Of a stretch of 64,000 nucleotides of DNA, positions 35,660 to 44,445 are shown piece after piece (the first letter of the stretch is position 1; each line of letters opens with the position of its first letter). The stretch covers positions 124,135 through 188,134 of the forward strand of contig NZ_JSFK01000003.1 in NCBI RefSeq assembly GCF_000783395.1, written 5' to 3'. The notes beneath the pieces were generated by a model. The model made no database searches and was not told where the DNA came from. It saw only the letters and a program-made list of their open reading frames with translations. The stretch is from Pseudomonas chlororaphis (GTDB lineage: Bacteria > Pseudomonadota > Gammaproteobacteria > Pseudomonadales > Pseudomonadaceae). Both the position numbers and the translations under genes were made by a program.

Positions 35660-36115
35660 TTACTTGAAGTCGTTCTGGCGCCAGGCTTCGTACACGGCGA
35701 CCGCGACGGTGTTGGACAGATTCAGGCTGCGGCAGCCTTCGCGCATGGGCAGGCGCAGGCGCTGTTCAGCGGGCAGCGCGTCGAGCACTTCCGGCGGCAG
35801 GCCACGGCTTTCCGGGCCGAAGATGAACGCATCGCCTGGAACAAACGCGGCATCATGAAACGGCCGCGAGCCTTTGGTGGTGAACGCAAACAGTCGTGGA
35901 TTGCCCAGGCTTTCCAGGCAACTGGCCAGGTCCGCGTGACGCTGCAGCGTGGCATATTCGTGGTAATCGAGGCCGGCACGGCGCAAGCGCTTGTCGTCCA
36001 TCTCGAAACCCAGCGGTTCGATCAAATGCAGGTGGCAGCCGCTGTTGGCGCACAGCCTGATAACGTTGCCGGTATTCGGCGGAATTTCTGGTTGAAAAAG
36101 GATGACGTGAAACAT
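35660..36115 (-). CDS. trmL: tRNA (cytidine(34)-2'-O)-methyltransferase
   Basis: A 151-residue SPOUT-class enzyme that methylates the wobble ribose of certain leucine tRNAs. The trefoil-knot motifs are clear: QPEIPPNTGNVIRLC near the start, FIFGPESRGLP, and the terminal LPMREGCRSLNLSNTVAV (in pieces). The ATG at 36115 has GGAG about eight bases upstream. The open frame to 36352 is not used. The start codon overlaps that of the divergent gene at 36114. Confidence 0.97.
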   Translation of the reverse strand: MFHVILFQPEIPPNTGNVIRLCANSGCHLHLIEPLGFEMDDKRLRRAGLDYHEYATLQRHADLASCLESLGNPRLFAFTTKGSRPFHDAAFVPGDAFIFGPESRGLPPEVLDALPAEQRLRLPMREGCRSLNLSNTVAVAVYEAWRQNDFK

Positions 36116-36554
36116 GCACGGCTCCGAAGGTAAAGATGAGCGGCATTCTACGCCGCCTGTGGACAACCGTTCGAAACTATTCCCGCGAGTCATCGGTTCG
36201 CTGGCGATTGTCGGCTTGATGATCGGTTTGATGATCGGCCGCCTGACCACGCCGGATCCCAGCGTGCTGCAGCAAATTGAAGTGACCGATGACGGTTTGG
36301 TGGTGTGGTTCAACAACGAGCCTAGGCTGCACGGCGAAATCATCGATGGCACCGTGGCGCTGTTGTTTCAGGCTGAAGGCCAGGCGCAGAAGGGACAGCT
36401 CAAGCTTGATGGCAAAGACGTCAACTGGCGTACGCGCAAAAGTGACGGCGGATTGCTGTTGACGGTACTGGCGGCGCGGCCATTACAGGGCGACTGGGCT
36501 GGCAGCAAGGTCGACGACCGTTGGCGGCTGAAGATTCACTTGCAAGCGAACTGA
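36114..36554 (+). CDS. Hypothetical membrane-anchored protein
   Basis: A 146-residue protein with a basic N-terminus, one membrane helix (VIGSLAIVGLMIGLMIG, about 26-44) and a roughly 100-residue outer domain of beta character (IEVTDDGLVVWFNNEP, GLLLTVLAARPLQGDW). No family is recognised. The ATG at 36114 overlaps the divergent trmL start within a shared CATG. A weak AAGG lies 12 bases upstream. A GTG at 36162 is a possible alternative start that would shorten the cytoplasmic segment. Confidence 0.7.
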   Translation: MHGSEGKDERHSTPPVDNRSKLFPRVIGSLAIVGLMIGLMIGRLTTPDPSVLQQIEVTDDGLVVWFNNEPRLHGEIIDGTVALLFQAEGQAQKGQLKLDGKDVNWRTRKSDGGLLLTVLAARPLQGDWAGSKVDDRWRLKIHLQAN

Positions 36555-36677
36555 TCGCAAAGCTGTCGCCTCTCTCCGATTCTCCTACGTTTCCTGGCGT
36601 TGTTTCCCGCTTCGCCAGTCTGCCTTTCCTATCTCGTTCAACACCAGTGCACGCTATCGTGTGCTGCTCCTTTAAAC

Positions 36678-36772
36678 CGGCAGGATGCCAAAACCATCGT
36701 CCTTTTGCGTGAATGCCAAGGGCGACTTTTTCAAGGATGAAAAAACATGCCAGTAAAACCACCTACCGGTGG
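36678..36772 (+). repeat. Conserved leader of LRR gene 1
   Basis: Starts CGGCAGGATGCCAAAACC and runs through the start codon. It is strongly similar to leaders before LRR genes 2 (from 40071) and 3 (from 42169), including GCGACTTTTTCAAGGATG just ahead of each start. AAGGATG would be the ribosome site. Confidence 0.8.
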
Positions 36773-39700
36773 CAGTAGCCACGTGAGAGTGGATGCTTCC
36801 ACCAGTCCGACCCGACCGGCGGAGGTGAACATTGAGCTTCCCGGTCCATCGGGCCGTAGAGGTTCCGGCTCAGATATCTTTCCCGATAATCAGCAGTCGC
36901 GAGCCGGGGGATCCGGCACTACAGACATTGAATCCGTCCACCCGACGCCGGCCGTCGTCGTACACACGGTTCCCGTTCAAAATCCTCGGCTGGCACCTCA
37001 GCCGTCGCTGGATCATTACGTCATCCCCGCCAAGGCATTACTTCCAGAAGCCAACGACGAAGGTTTAAGGGTTTTCAACAATCGTGCCTACGCTGAGGTG
37101 GCCGATGGTGTTTTTGTTCCTGTCGCCGTGGATCCGAGGACTGGATTGCACCGTGCCCGACGGCCAAGCGAACTGCTCCCGGGGCCGGTGATGCTGCGTA
37201 ACGTCGATAGCGGTCTTTGGTACCAGCGTACGCTCGTTAAGCCCACCACTCGGGCGCAGGTCCAACGATACCTTCCGGAAACGACCGATCTGGATGCTGA
37301 TGCTTTCATCGCCCGGTTTGGCGACAAGGATGTGGCAGATGTGGAGTTGAAGCGGATCGAGCGTGAGTTCCCTGAGCTGGAGCGCACGCACTCTAATGTC
37401 AGCGAGGAAGTGGCGAGCAAGCTACGCAGGCTTTACAAGTGGCAGGGCGAACCCAGTGAGCGCGTCTATCTCGATGGCCGACTAGTGGGTTTCAAGATGG
37501 ATATCGATCTTGGTGCTCATCAATACGGTTTTCCTGTCTCAACAACGTTCAACTCTGTTGTCGCCCTTACCCTGAAAGCAGGTGGAGATCTACACTCGTA
37601 TCGCTTATCGGCGCAATTTCCCAACATTGAAAATCTGACAGTGGTTGGCGGGCCATCCAGTCTCCCTGGCGGTAACTCTGCATCGAGGCTAAAGATCGAG
37701 CGAGGTTTCGTTCACGAATTGGCAAAGCTTCCCCATTTGCGCGAGCTGAGCCTGCAAAACTGCAATTTGCCAGCCGAGTTCTCGCTGACAGGCATGACCG
37801 AGCTGAGAGCTCTGGCACTTGGCAACATTCAGGGGGTGGCGGATCTGAATGCCGTAGTGAATGGCCTGCCAGGGCGGTTGAACTTGCAGGTTCTCGATCT
37901 GAACCAGAATGCCTCCTTGAAAGTGGCACCTGACGTGACGGGGATGACCGAGTTGCGTGTATTGGATCTGACGCAGACCGGTATAGAGCAGCTCCCACTC
38001 GGGCTTGATGCTGACAACGGGCCGTTGCGACTGGAGGTGTTGAAGCTGGGCGGCAATCCGCTTTCTGTTATGCCTTCACTAAAAGTCAGGACTGCGCTGC
38101 AGGAGCTGGACCTTTCCAACACCGGTCTGGACAGGTTTCCGGAGGGCATCACGTCCGAAACTCCCGGGAAAGTACTGAATCTTTCCAACAACCGTATTAC
38201 ATCGATTCCTGAGTCCGTTGAAATCAGAGCGGGCTTCAATCTAATGGGTAATCCCATAACGGATCTGGCGACTCTCCGACGGCTGATGGACGCGCGTATA
38301 AAAACAGGCACTGACGTTTGGCTGGGAAAAACAGGTACGGAACGCTCGCCAAATGCTTGGCTACGACATTTACCGCTAGAGGAACTGGCTGAAAATTTGA
38401 AGCTTTGGGACAGTGTTGACGTTGACCCCTATTGGTTCGTGGCGAGAAAAATCGCCTGGGACCTGGCTCGGACGCCCGAATTTCACATTGAACGCCCGCT
38501 TTTGCAGCAACGGGTCTGGCGGTTTTTCGAGTACTACCATAAGGCTGAGCCAAGCGTGCAGGCCAGGCTGAAGGACATTTTGGAAAATGAACCCAGTCCC
38601 TTGAAAAAGCTGGAAAGGCTGGAGGCAGAAACAGGGCTGTCAAGCGAATCACTGTCGGCGGACCCGGTGCTGCGCAGTGATACCGGCAGCGACGTTGGGC
38701 ACTTGCTCGATGCCGCTGAGTCAACCACCCGAGCGCAGGTCCGAAAATACTTCCCGGAAGCGACCGATCAACAAGCAGATCATTTTCGCCTGCACTTCGC
38801 TGACAAGGATGCGGCAGAGGTGGAGCTCAAACGGCTCCAGCCTGGACTTGCTCAACTGGACCAGGAACTCAGATCCGGGTTCTACGGAAATGAGTTGGGT
38901 TCCACGTTGCGCCGTCTCTACACGTGGCAAGGGGAGCCTGACGAGTTGGTCTTTCACGATAAGCGGCCGGTGGGTTTCAAGCTGTCTTCGAGTTCTTCGG
39001 GATGGTCAAGTATTCGGCCGCTCCCGATACCATTCAAATCCATCGTTTCCCTTGAGCTAAGGGGGGTAGGCGCGCCTCTTCAGGAAGGCTTTTTTGCCGC
39101 TTTCCCCAATCTTGAAAGTCTGAGGGTGGTTAACGGATATCCATTGTTTTCTGATAATCGCGGCTTGAGGCTCATCGTGGAGCCTGCCAGTGTTGAAGAA
39201 GTGGCAAGACTCGCGCGGTTACGAGAGTTGCAGCTGCAAAGGGCTAACTTGTCGCCTGATTTTTCGGTGGCCGGCATGACCGGGTTGCGTGTATTGGATC
39301 TGGAGCAGAACGGACTACACCATATTCCAGGACTCAATGCCGACAACGGGCCGTTGCGATTGGAAGTATTGAAACTCGGCAATAACCCGCTCTCTGTTGC
39401 GCCTTCAGTCAAAGGAAGGACCGGGCTGCAGGAGCTGGACCTTTCCAATACAAAGTTAGACAGATTTCCGGAGGGCATCACCAACGAGATTCCCGGGAAG
39501 GTATTGGATCTGACGAACAATCGAATTACATCGATTCCCGAATCCATTGAAATCAGAGCTGGCTTCAAGCTCAGTGGTAATCCTGTTACCGATCCGGCTT
39601 CCCTCCGGCGGCTGATACATGCACGTATCAGTACAGGCACCGATATCTGGCTGGGAGAGCAGAGTAATGACCGGTCGGCAAACCTTTGGCTGCGAAATGT

Positions 39701-40028
39701 GCCGCAGGGAAAGGAGTTAACCGAAAAGCTGAAACTCTGGGACAGCTTCGGCCCTCAATCGCGTCTGATGGACGCGATCCGGCAACTGAGTCGAACACCG
39801 GAATTTCATGTCGAGTATCTGCTTTTGCAGCGGCGGGTCTGGTCGTTTCTCAAGATCTACAGCGAGCGCGGACCTGGCGAGCAGGCAAGGCTCGACAACA
39901 TTTTGCACACAGAGTGGAGCCCCGGAAAAATGCTCGACAGGCTGGAAGCCGAGATTCGGGAATATGACTCGGGGCGGCAAAACCCGCCGTTGCATCATTT
40001 GCCCAAGCGTCCGAGGCTTGATCTGTAA
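36747..40028 (+). CDS. Large leucine-rich-repeat protein, internally duplicated (LRR gene 1)
   Basis: A 1093-residue protein without signal peptide. About 75 residues of disordered Pro/Ser/Gly/Arg-rich sequence lead into a small conserved domain (LDHYVIPAK to DSGLWYQR). Then come two homologous units. Each has an STTRAQV or PTTRAQV--YxPE-TD module, a leucine-rich-repeat solenoid (LRVLDL, LEVLKLGNNPLSV, LQELDLSNT), and a helical region with TPEFH-E--LLQ-RVW. The second unit begins near residue 655. It ends LPKRPRLDL, resembling a basic nuclear-localisation signal. LRR plus helical tail resembles effector-type NEL proteins, but no cysteine stands where the NEL catalytic one would be. Probably a host- or protein-interacting effector-like protein; function unknown. 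Confidence 0.85.
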   Translation: MPVKPPTGGSSHVRVDASTSPTRPAEVNIELPGPSGRRGSGSDIFPDNQQSRAGGSGTTDIESVHPTPAVVVHTVPVQNPRLAPQPSLDHYVIPAKALLPEANDEGLRVFNNRAYAEVADGVFVPVAVDPRTGLHRARRPSELLPGPVMLRNVDSGLWYQRTLVKPTTRAQVQRYLPETTDLDADAFIARFGDKDVADVELKRIEREFPELERTHSNVSEEVASKLRRLYKWQGEPSERVYLDGRLVGFKMDIDLGAHQYGFPVSTTFNSVVALTLKAGGDLHSYRLSAQFPNIENLTVVGGPSSLPGGNSASRLKIERGFVHELAKLPHLRELSLQNCNLPAEFSLTGMTELRALALGNIQGVADLNAVVNGLPGRLNLQVLDLNQNASLKVAPDVTGMTELRVLDLTQTGIEQLPLGLDADNGPLRLEVLKLGGNPLSVMPSLKVRTALQELDLSNTGLDRFPEGITSETPGKVLNLSNNRITSIPESVEIRAGFNLMGNPITDLATLRRLMDARIKTGTDVWLGKTGTERSPNAWLRHLPLEELAENLKLWDSVDVDPYWFVARKIAWDLARTPEFHIERPLLQQRVWRFFEYYHKAEPSVQARLKDILENEPSPLKKLERLEAETGLSSESLSADPVLRSDTGSDVGHLLDAAESTTRAQVRKYFPEATDQQADHFRLHFADKDAAEVELKRLQPGLAQLDQELRSGFYGNELGSTLRRLYTWQGEPDELVFHDKRPVGFKLSSSSSGWSSIRPLPIPFKSIVSLELRGVGAPLQEGFFAAFPNLESLRVVNGYPLFSDNRGLRLIVEPASVEEVARLARLRELQLQRANLSPDFSVAGMTGLRVLDLEQNGLHHIPGLNADNGPLRLEVLKLGNNPLSVAPSVKGRTGLQELDLSNTKLDRFPEGITNEIPGKVLDLTNNRITSIPESIEIRAGFKLSGNPVTDPASLRRLIHARISTGTDIWLGEQSNDRSANLWLRNVPQGKELTEKLKLWDSFGPQSRLMDAIRQLSRTPEFHVEYLLLQRRVWSFLKIYSERGPGEQARLDNILHTEWSPGKMLDRLEAEIREYDSGRQNPPLHHLPKRPRLDL

Positions 40029-40163
40029 AAGTATCGACGGGCAATACGAAAGTGCAGCGCTCCATTGATATCGGCAGGATGCCAAAACCTTCGTCCCTTG
40101 CGCGAATGCCAGGGGCGACTTTTTCAAGGATGAAAACATGCCAGTAAAACCAGCTTCCGGTGG
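39991..40163. repeat. 173-base duplicated junction, copy 1 (end of LRR gene 1 to start of LRR gene 2)
   Basis: Covers the last codons of LRR gene 1, the 109-base spacer and the first codons of LRR gene 2. It matches 42089-42261 with only about four differences seen by eye, at a distance of 2098 bases. This near identity marks a recent tandem duplication or gene conversion. Confidence 0.9.
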
Positions 40164-42126
40164 CGGTACCCACGTGAAAGTGGATGCTTCCATCAGTCCG
40201 ACCCGACCGGCGGAGGCGAACATTCCGCTGCCCGGCCCATCGGGCCGCAGAGGTTCCGGTTCAGGTCCCTTTCCCGATAATCCGCAGTCGCGAGCCGAAG
40301 GATCCAGCTCTACAGACATTGATCCCGTCCACCCGGCGCCGGCCGTCGTCGTTCATGCGGTCTCCGCTGAAATGCGTGTACCCGTACCTCAGCCGTCGCT
40401 GGATCATTACGTAATCTCCGCCAAGGGAATACTTGGAAAAGTCAACGACGAAGGCTTAAGGGTTTTTAACAATCGCACCTACGCTGAAGTGGCCGGTGGC
40501 GAGTTTGTTCCTGTCGCCGTGGACTCGAAGACAGGATTGCATCGTGCCCGACGACCAAGCGAGCTGCTTTTGGGGCCGGTAATGCTGCGCGATGCCGACA
40601 GCGGCCTTTGGTACCCGCGTCAGGTCGTTGAGCCAACTACCCGGGCGCAGGTCCAACGATACCTCCCGGAAACGACCGATCTGCACGCCGACGCTTTTAT
40701 CGCCCGGTTCGATGACAAGGACGTGGCAGAGCTCGAACTCAAGCGGATTCAGCTTGGGCTTGCCCAACTGGACATCAATAACGTCAGCATTCCGCACCAT
40801 CAAGCTCGCGAGGCGCAGTTCCATGAGATACAGGCGGCGATTGACGCGTGGAAAACGCTAAACCAATTGTACAAGTGGCAAGGTCAGCCTGATCAGCGGG
40901 TCTATCGCGATGGGCGGCTAGCGGGTTTCAGGCTGGATATCGATCTCACGCTATGGCCAGTCGACAGGCTGCTTTCATTGAAATTCAACTCGGTCGTTTC
41001 TCTTACGTTAAGAGGTCATGCACCGCTGAACCCCGAGGTGTTTTTTGCGCAGTTTCCCAACATTGAAACTCTGACGGTAACAGGCCAGATAATCACCAGA
41101 AGTAGCGACTGGCGTTCTATGCATGAGCTTGCTGACTCAAGATTCAATATGGATTCGCGCTTTATCGGGCAATTAGCGAGGCTTCCCCTTTTACGAGAAC
41201 TGAACCTGCAGGATTGCGATTTACAGGCTGATTTTTCGGTGAGGGGCATGACCAGGCTGCAAATTTTGAGGCTTGTTAGCACACAAGGGGCAGCGCTGAA
41301 TAATTTGCCCGGCCCGGTGCGCTTTCCGGTACCTGTTCAACGCCAGAACGATTTTTTGCCTGACATTTCCGGGATGACCGAGTTGCGTGTGCTGGATCTG
41401 ACAGGAGCCGGATTACGCCGGCTCCCTTTCGGGCTTGATGCCGACTTCGGGCCGTCAAGACTGCAAGTATTGAGACTTGGCGACAATGCGCTTTCTGTTG
41501 GACCTTCACTGAAAGCAATGACTGCGTTGCAGGAGCTGGATCTTTCCAATACAGGGTTAGACAGATTTCCGGAGGGCATCACCAACGAGATTCCCGGGAA
41601 AGTGTTGAATCTGGCGAACAATCGAATTACATCGATTCCGGAATCCGTAGAACTCAGAGCAGGCTTCAATCTTGTCGGCAATCCAATAACGGATCCGGCC
41701 TCCCACCGGCGACTGATACATGCACGTATCAGAACCGGCGTCGATATTTGGCTGGGAGGTGAACATAACGATCGCACGGCGAACCTTTGGCTGCGAAATG
41801 TACCGGCAAAGGAAATATCTGAAAAATTGAAACTCTGGGAGAGCTTCGGCTCCCACTTGCTCCTGCTGGACTCGATCCGGCAACTGAGTCGAACACCTGA
41901 ATTTCATGTCGAGTATCCGCTTTTGCAACGCCGGGTCTGGTGGTTCCTCAAGATCTACAGCGAGCGGGGACCTGGCGAGCAGGCACGGCTCAACGACATC
42001 CTGTTCAATGAACCGAGCCCCGGAAACATGCTGGACAGGCTGGAGGCCGAAATACGCGAGTATGACTCGGGGCGGCAAAATCAGACTCTGCATCATTTGC
42101 CCAAGCGTCCGAGGCTTGATCTGTAA
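40138..42126 (+). CDS. Leucine-rich-repeat protein (LRR gene 2)
   Basis: A 662-residue single-unit relative of LRR gene 1. The disordered N-terminus (MPVKPASGGGTHVKVDAS) and the PTTRAQVQRYLPETTD module are nearly identical to gene 1. The solenoid at about 255-510 contains LRVLDLTGAGLRRLPFGLD and LQELDLSNTGLDRFPEGI. The C-terminal helical part (IRQLSRTPEFHVEYPLLQRR) and the tail LPKRPRLDL match the second unit of gene 1. No signal peptide, membrane helix or catalytic motif is seen. It is 109 bases downstream of gene 1 and 109 bases upstream of gene 3, so the three are probably co-transcribed or have duplicate leaders. A role as secreted effector or immunity-type scaffold is inference. Confidence 0.85.
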   Translation: MPVKPASGGGTHVKVDASISPTRPAEANIPLPGPSGRRGSGSGPFPDNPQSRAEGSSSTDIDPVHPAPAVVVHAVSAEMRVPVPQPSLDHYVISAKGILGKVNDEGLRVFNNRTYAEVAGGEFVPVAVDSKTGLHRARRPSELLLGPVMLRDADSGLWYPRQVVEPTTRAQVQRYLPETTDLHADAFIARFDDKDVAELELKRIQLGLAQLDINNVSIPHHQAREAQFHEIQAAIDAWKTLNQLYKWQGQPDQRVYRDGRLAGFRLDIDLTLWPVDRLLSLKFNSVVSLTLRGHAPLNPEVFFAQFPNIETLTVTGQIITRSSDWRSMHELADSRFNMDSRFIGQLARLPLLRELNLQDCDLQADFSVRGMTRLQILRLVSTQGAALNNLPGPVRFPVPVQRQNDFLPDISGMTELRVLDLTGAGLRRLPFGLDADFGPSRLQVLRLGDNALSVGPSLKAMTALQELDLSNTGLDRFPEGITNEIPGKVLNLANNRITSIPESVELRAGFNLVGNPITDPASHRRLIHARIRTGVDIWLGGEHNDRTANLWLRNVPAKEISEKLKLWESFGSHLLLLDSIRQLSRTPEFHVEYPLLQRRVWWFLKIYSERGPGEQARLNDILFNEPSPGNMLDRLEAEIREYDSGRQNQTLHHLPKRPRLDL

Positions 42127-42261
42127 AAGTATCGACGGGCAATACGAAAGTGCGCCGCTCCATTGATATCGGCAGGATGCCAAAACCTTCGTCCCTTGCG
42201 CGAATGCCCGGGGCGACTTTTTCAAGGATGAAAACATGCCAGTAAAACCAACTTCCGGTGG
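42089..42261. repeat. 173-base duplicated junction, copy 2 (end of LRR gene 2 to start of LRR gene 3)
   Basis: Partner of 39991-40163. Stop codon, spacer and ribosome site AAGGATG are all kept. Downstream of it gene 3 diverges quickly, so homology is sharper at the junction than in the genes. Confidence 0.9.
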
Positions 42262-44428
42262 AGGTAACCGCGTGCAAGTGGATGTTTCCGGCAGCCCGAA
42301 CCGGCCACCAGACGTGAACACTTCACTCCCCGGTCCTTCTACCCACAGAAGTCCAGGTGCCTTCCCCGATAGTCCGCCGCCGCGAGCGGGCTCGTCCAGA
42401 GTTACCGACGCAGATAACACTCATACGACACCGGCCATAGTGGTTCATGCGGCTCCCGTTGAAGTCCGTCCTCCCGCACCCCAATTGTCTCTGCAGGATT
42501 ACCTGATCAACCCCGCGGAAAACCTTTCAGCAGCCAACGGAGAAGGTTTGCGGATTCACAACAAGCGCACCTACGTCGATCTTGTTGATGGCGGCACTGT
42601 TCTTGTTGCCGTGGATGCAAAGTCCGGATTGCATAAGGCGCGACTCTACACGGAACGGCTGCCGTCAGGGCCAGTGCTGCTTCGCGATACCCGCAGCGGC
42701 CTTTGGTATCCGCGTGGGGTCGTCGAGCCCACCACCCGAGCCCAAGTCCAGAAGTACTTTCCGGAGGCGACCGATCAACACGCAGATGACTTCATCGCCC
42801 GGTTCGGTGACAAGGATGCGGCAGAGGTGAAACTCAAGGATATTCAGCTTGGGTTTGTCAAGTTGCACCACGAGATCAGCGCCTGGGAGGCCACCTACAA
42901 GGGCAGTGCCGACCACGAGCGCAACAGACGACTTGCGATCGGGGACAAATTTCGTCGGTTGTATAAATGGCAAGGTGACGAAAGCAAGAAAGTCTACCGG
43001 GACGGGCGGCTGCTGGGCTTTGAGTTGGAGCTCGATCTTGGGGCTCGCGCCAACCTCAATTTACCGATTTTTTCCAAACGACTGGACTCGGTTGTTTCTC
43101 TAAGCCTGAAGGGAGGCGTCGTACGTAATCTGGGAGATTTTCTGTCCACGTTTTCTCATGTTGAAACCCTCAAATTGAACGAGTTCGGCATACGCGGTAA
43201 AGAGTTACTGGATGCTATCGCCATGATTTCAGAGTTGAGAACCCTGAGTATTCAGCACACCAATCTAAGGCCGCTGCCTCCCGCGGAATTGCAGTTCAAA
43301 GTGTTGCCCCGTTTACAAGAGTTGGATCTGGGCGACTGCACCATACAATCTGCTCTGTCAGTGTCCGGCATGACGGAGTTACGAGTGTTAAAGGTCAGTA
43401 ACTCTTATTTGCTTCATTTGCCTGAAGGGCTGAACGACTTGGCCTTGCGCTCACGTTTGCGAGTGCTGGATCTGCATGATGATCGATATCTGCAGGGGGC
43501 CGTTACGCTGTCCGGAATGTCCGAGTTGCGAGTACTGGATTTGTCGGGTACCAACATAAGTCCAGACTTCGATGGGTTTGATTCCAGGGCCGGGGCATTG
43601 CCTTTAGAGGTATTGAAGCTTGCGAGCATTCCGTTGCGGGATGCGCCGTCGCTCATGGCAATGCCTGCGTTACGGGAGTTGGATCTCTCGCACACCCTGA
43701 TAAAACAGCTGCCTGCCGGATTGGGGGCGGAGGGAGGGCCGTCAAGGCTGGAGATATTGAAACTCAGTGGAAATCCTCTGTCTTCCGTGCCAACGCTGGA
43801 AGGCATGACAGCGCTGCGGGAGGTTGATCTGAGTTATACCGGAATAGACAGGTTTCCAGAGGGCGTCACGCGTGAGATTCCCAAACAACGTTTACGTCTC
43901 TCCAATAATCTAATTAAGTCGATCCCCGACAACATCGAACTCAGGCAGGGTTTTGAGCTGATTAACAACCCGATATCCGACTCCGCTTCGCTTCGCCGAC
44001 TAATGACTGCGCGTCGACAAACAGGCGCTGACATCTGGCTGGGGGGGGAGCTGCCGAACTATCCTCTGCGGATAGATTACTGGATGAAAAATGTAGCCGC
44101 GGAGCAGTTCCAGGAAAAGCATGATCTTTGGGAGTGGTTTAAACAGGATCGTCAACACTCGCAAATTACCTCGAGCATGGCAAAACTGACCAGAACGCCT
44201 GAATACCAGATCGAACAACAATCTTTGCAGCTTCGGGTCTGGATCTTGCTCAATAACTACAGGAAAGCCGACCCGGTTGTTCAGGAGCTAGCAAGAACAA
44301 TCGGAGCCTACGAGCATAGCCCTGCAAGAATGCTGAACAGGATGGAAGATGAAATGCGCAAACATCATAGCGAAGGCGGTGAATCCGGCCCTGCATTGCC
44401 CAAGCGTCCTCGATTGACACCGGGCTGA
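42236..44428 (+). CDS. Leucine-rich-repeat protein, diverged (LRR gene 3)
   Basis: A 730-residue member, the most diverged of the three. It keeps the N-terminus MPVKPTSGGGNRVQVD, the module EPTTRAQVQKYFPEATDQHA, and a longer solenoid at about 280-580 with at least eight recognisable repeats (LRVLDLSGTNIS, LRELDLSHTLIKQLPAGL, LEILKLSGNPLSSVP). The helical tail has LTRTPEYQIEQQSLQLRVW and the end is LPKRPRLTPG, so the basic KRPR motif survives although flanks changed. No cysteine is present in the helical tail. A terminator-like hairpin lies about 310 bases after the stop. Confidence 0.85.
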   Translation: MPVKPTSGGGNRVQVDVSGSPNRPPDVNTSLPGPSTHRSPGAFPDSPPPRAGSSRVTDADNTHTTPAIVVHAAPVEVRPPAPQLSLQDYLINPAENLSAANGEGLRIHNKRTYVDLVDGGTVLVAVDAKSGLHKARLYTERLPSGPVLLRDTRSGLWYPRGVVEPTTRAQVQKYFPEATDQHADDFIARFGDKDAAEVKLKDIQLGFVKLHHEISAWEATYKGSADHERNRRLAIGDKFRRLYKWQGDESKKVYRDGRLLGFELELDLGARANLNLPIFSKRLDSVVSLSLKGGVVRNLGDFLSTFSHVETLKLNEFGIRGKELLDAIAMISELRTLSIQHTNLRPLPPAELQFKVLPRLQELDLGDCTIQSALSVSGMTELRVLKVSNSYLLHLPEGLNDLALRSRLRVLDLHDDRYLQGAVTLSGMSELRVLDLSGTNISPDFDGFDSRAGALPLEVLKLASIPLRDAPSLMAMPALRELDLSHTLIKQLPAGLGAEGGPSRLEILKLSGNPLSSVPTLEGMTALREVDLSYTGIDRFPEGVTREIPKQRLRLSNNLIKSIPDNIELRQGFELINNPISDSASLRRLMTARRQTGADIWLGGELPNYPLRIDYWMKNVAAEQFQEKHDLWEWFKQDRQHSQITSSMAKLTRTPEYQIEQQSLQLRVWILLNNYRKADPVVQELARTIGAYEHSPARMLNRMEDEMRKHHSEGGESGPALPKRPRLTPG

Positions 44429-44445
44429 ACGCCTCGCCATGAGTT

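Noticed and set aside
36555..36746. Hrp-box (type III regulon) promoter before the LRR genes
   Set aside because: No GGAACC-N15/16-CCAC pattern was found by eye, so type III co-regulation is not supported by the promoter.
36747..44428. Calling the LRR proteins NEL-type E3 ubiquitin ligases
   Set aside because: The helical tail resembles the NEL start, but the catalytic cysteine and the rest of the domain are missing in all units.
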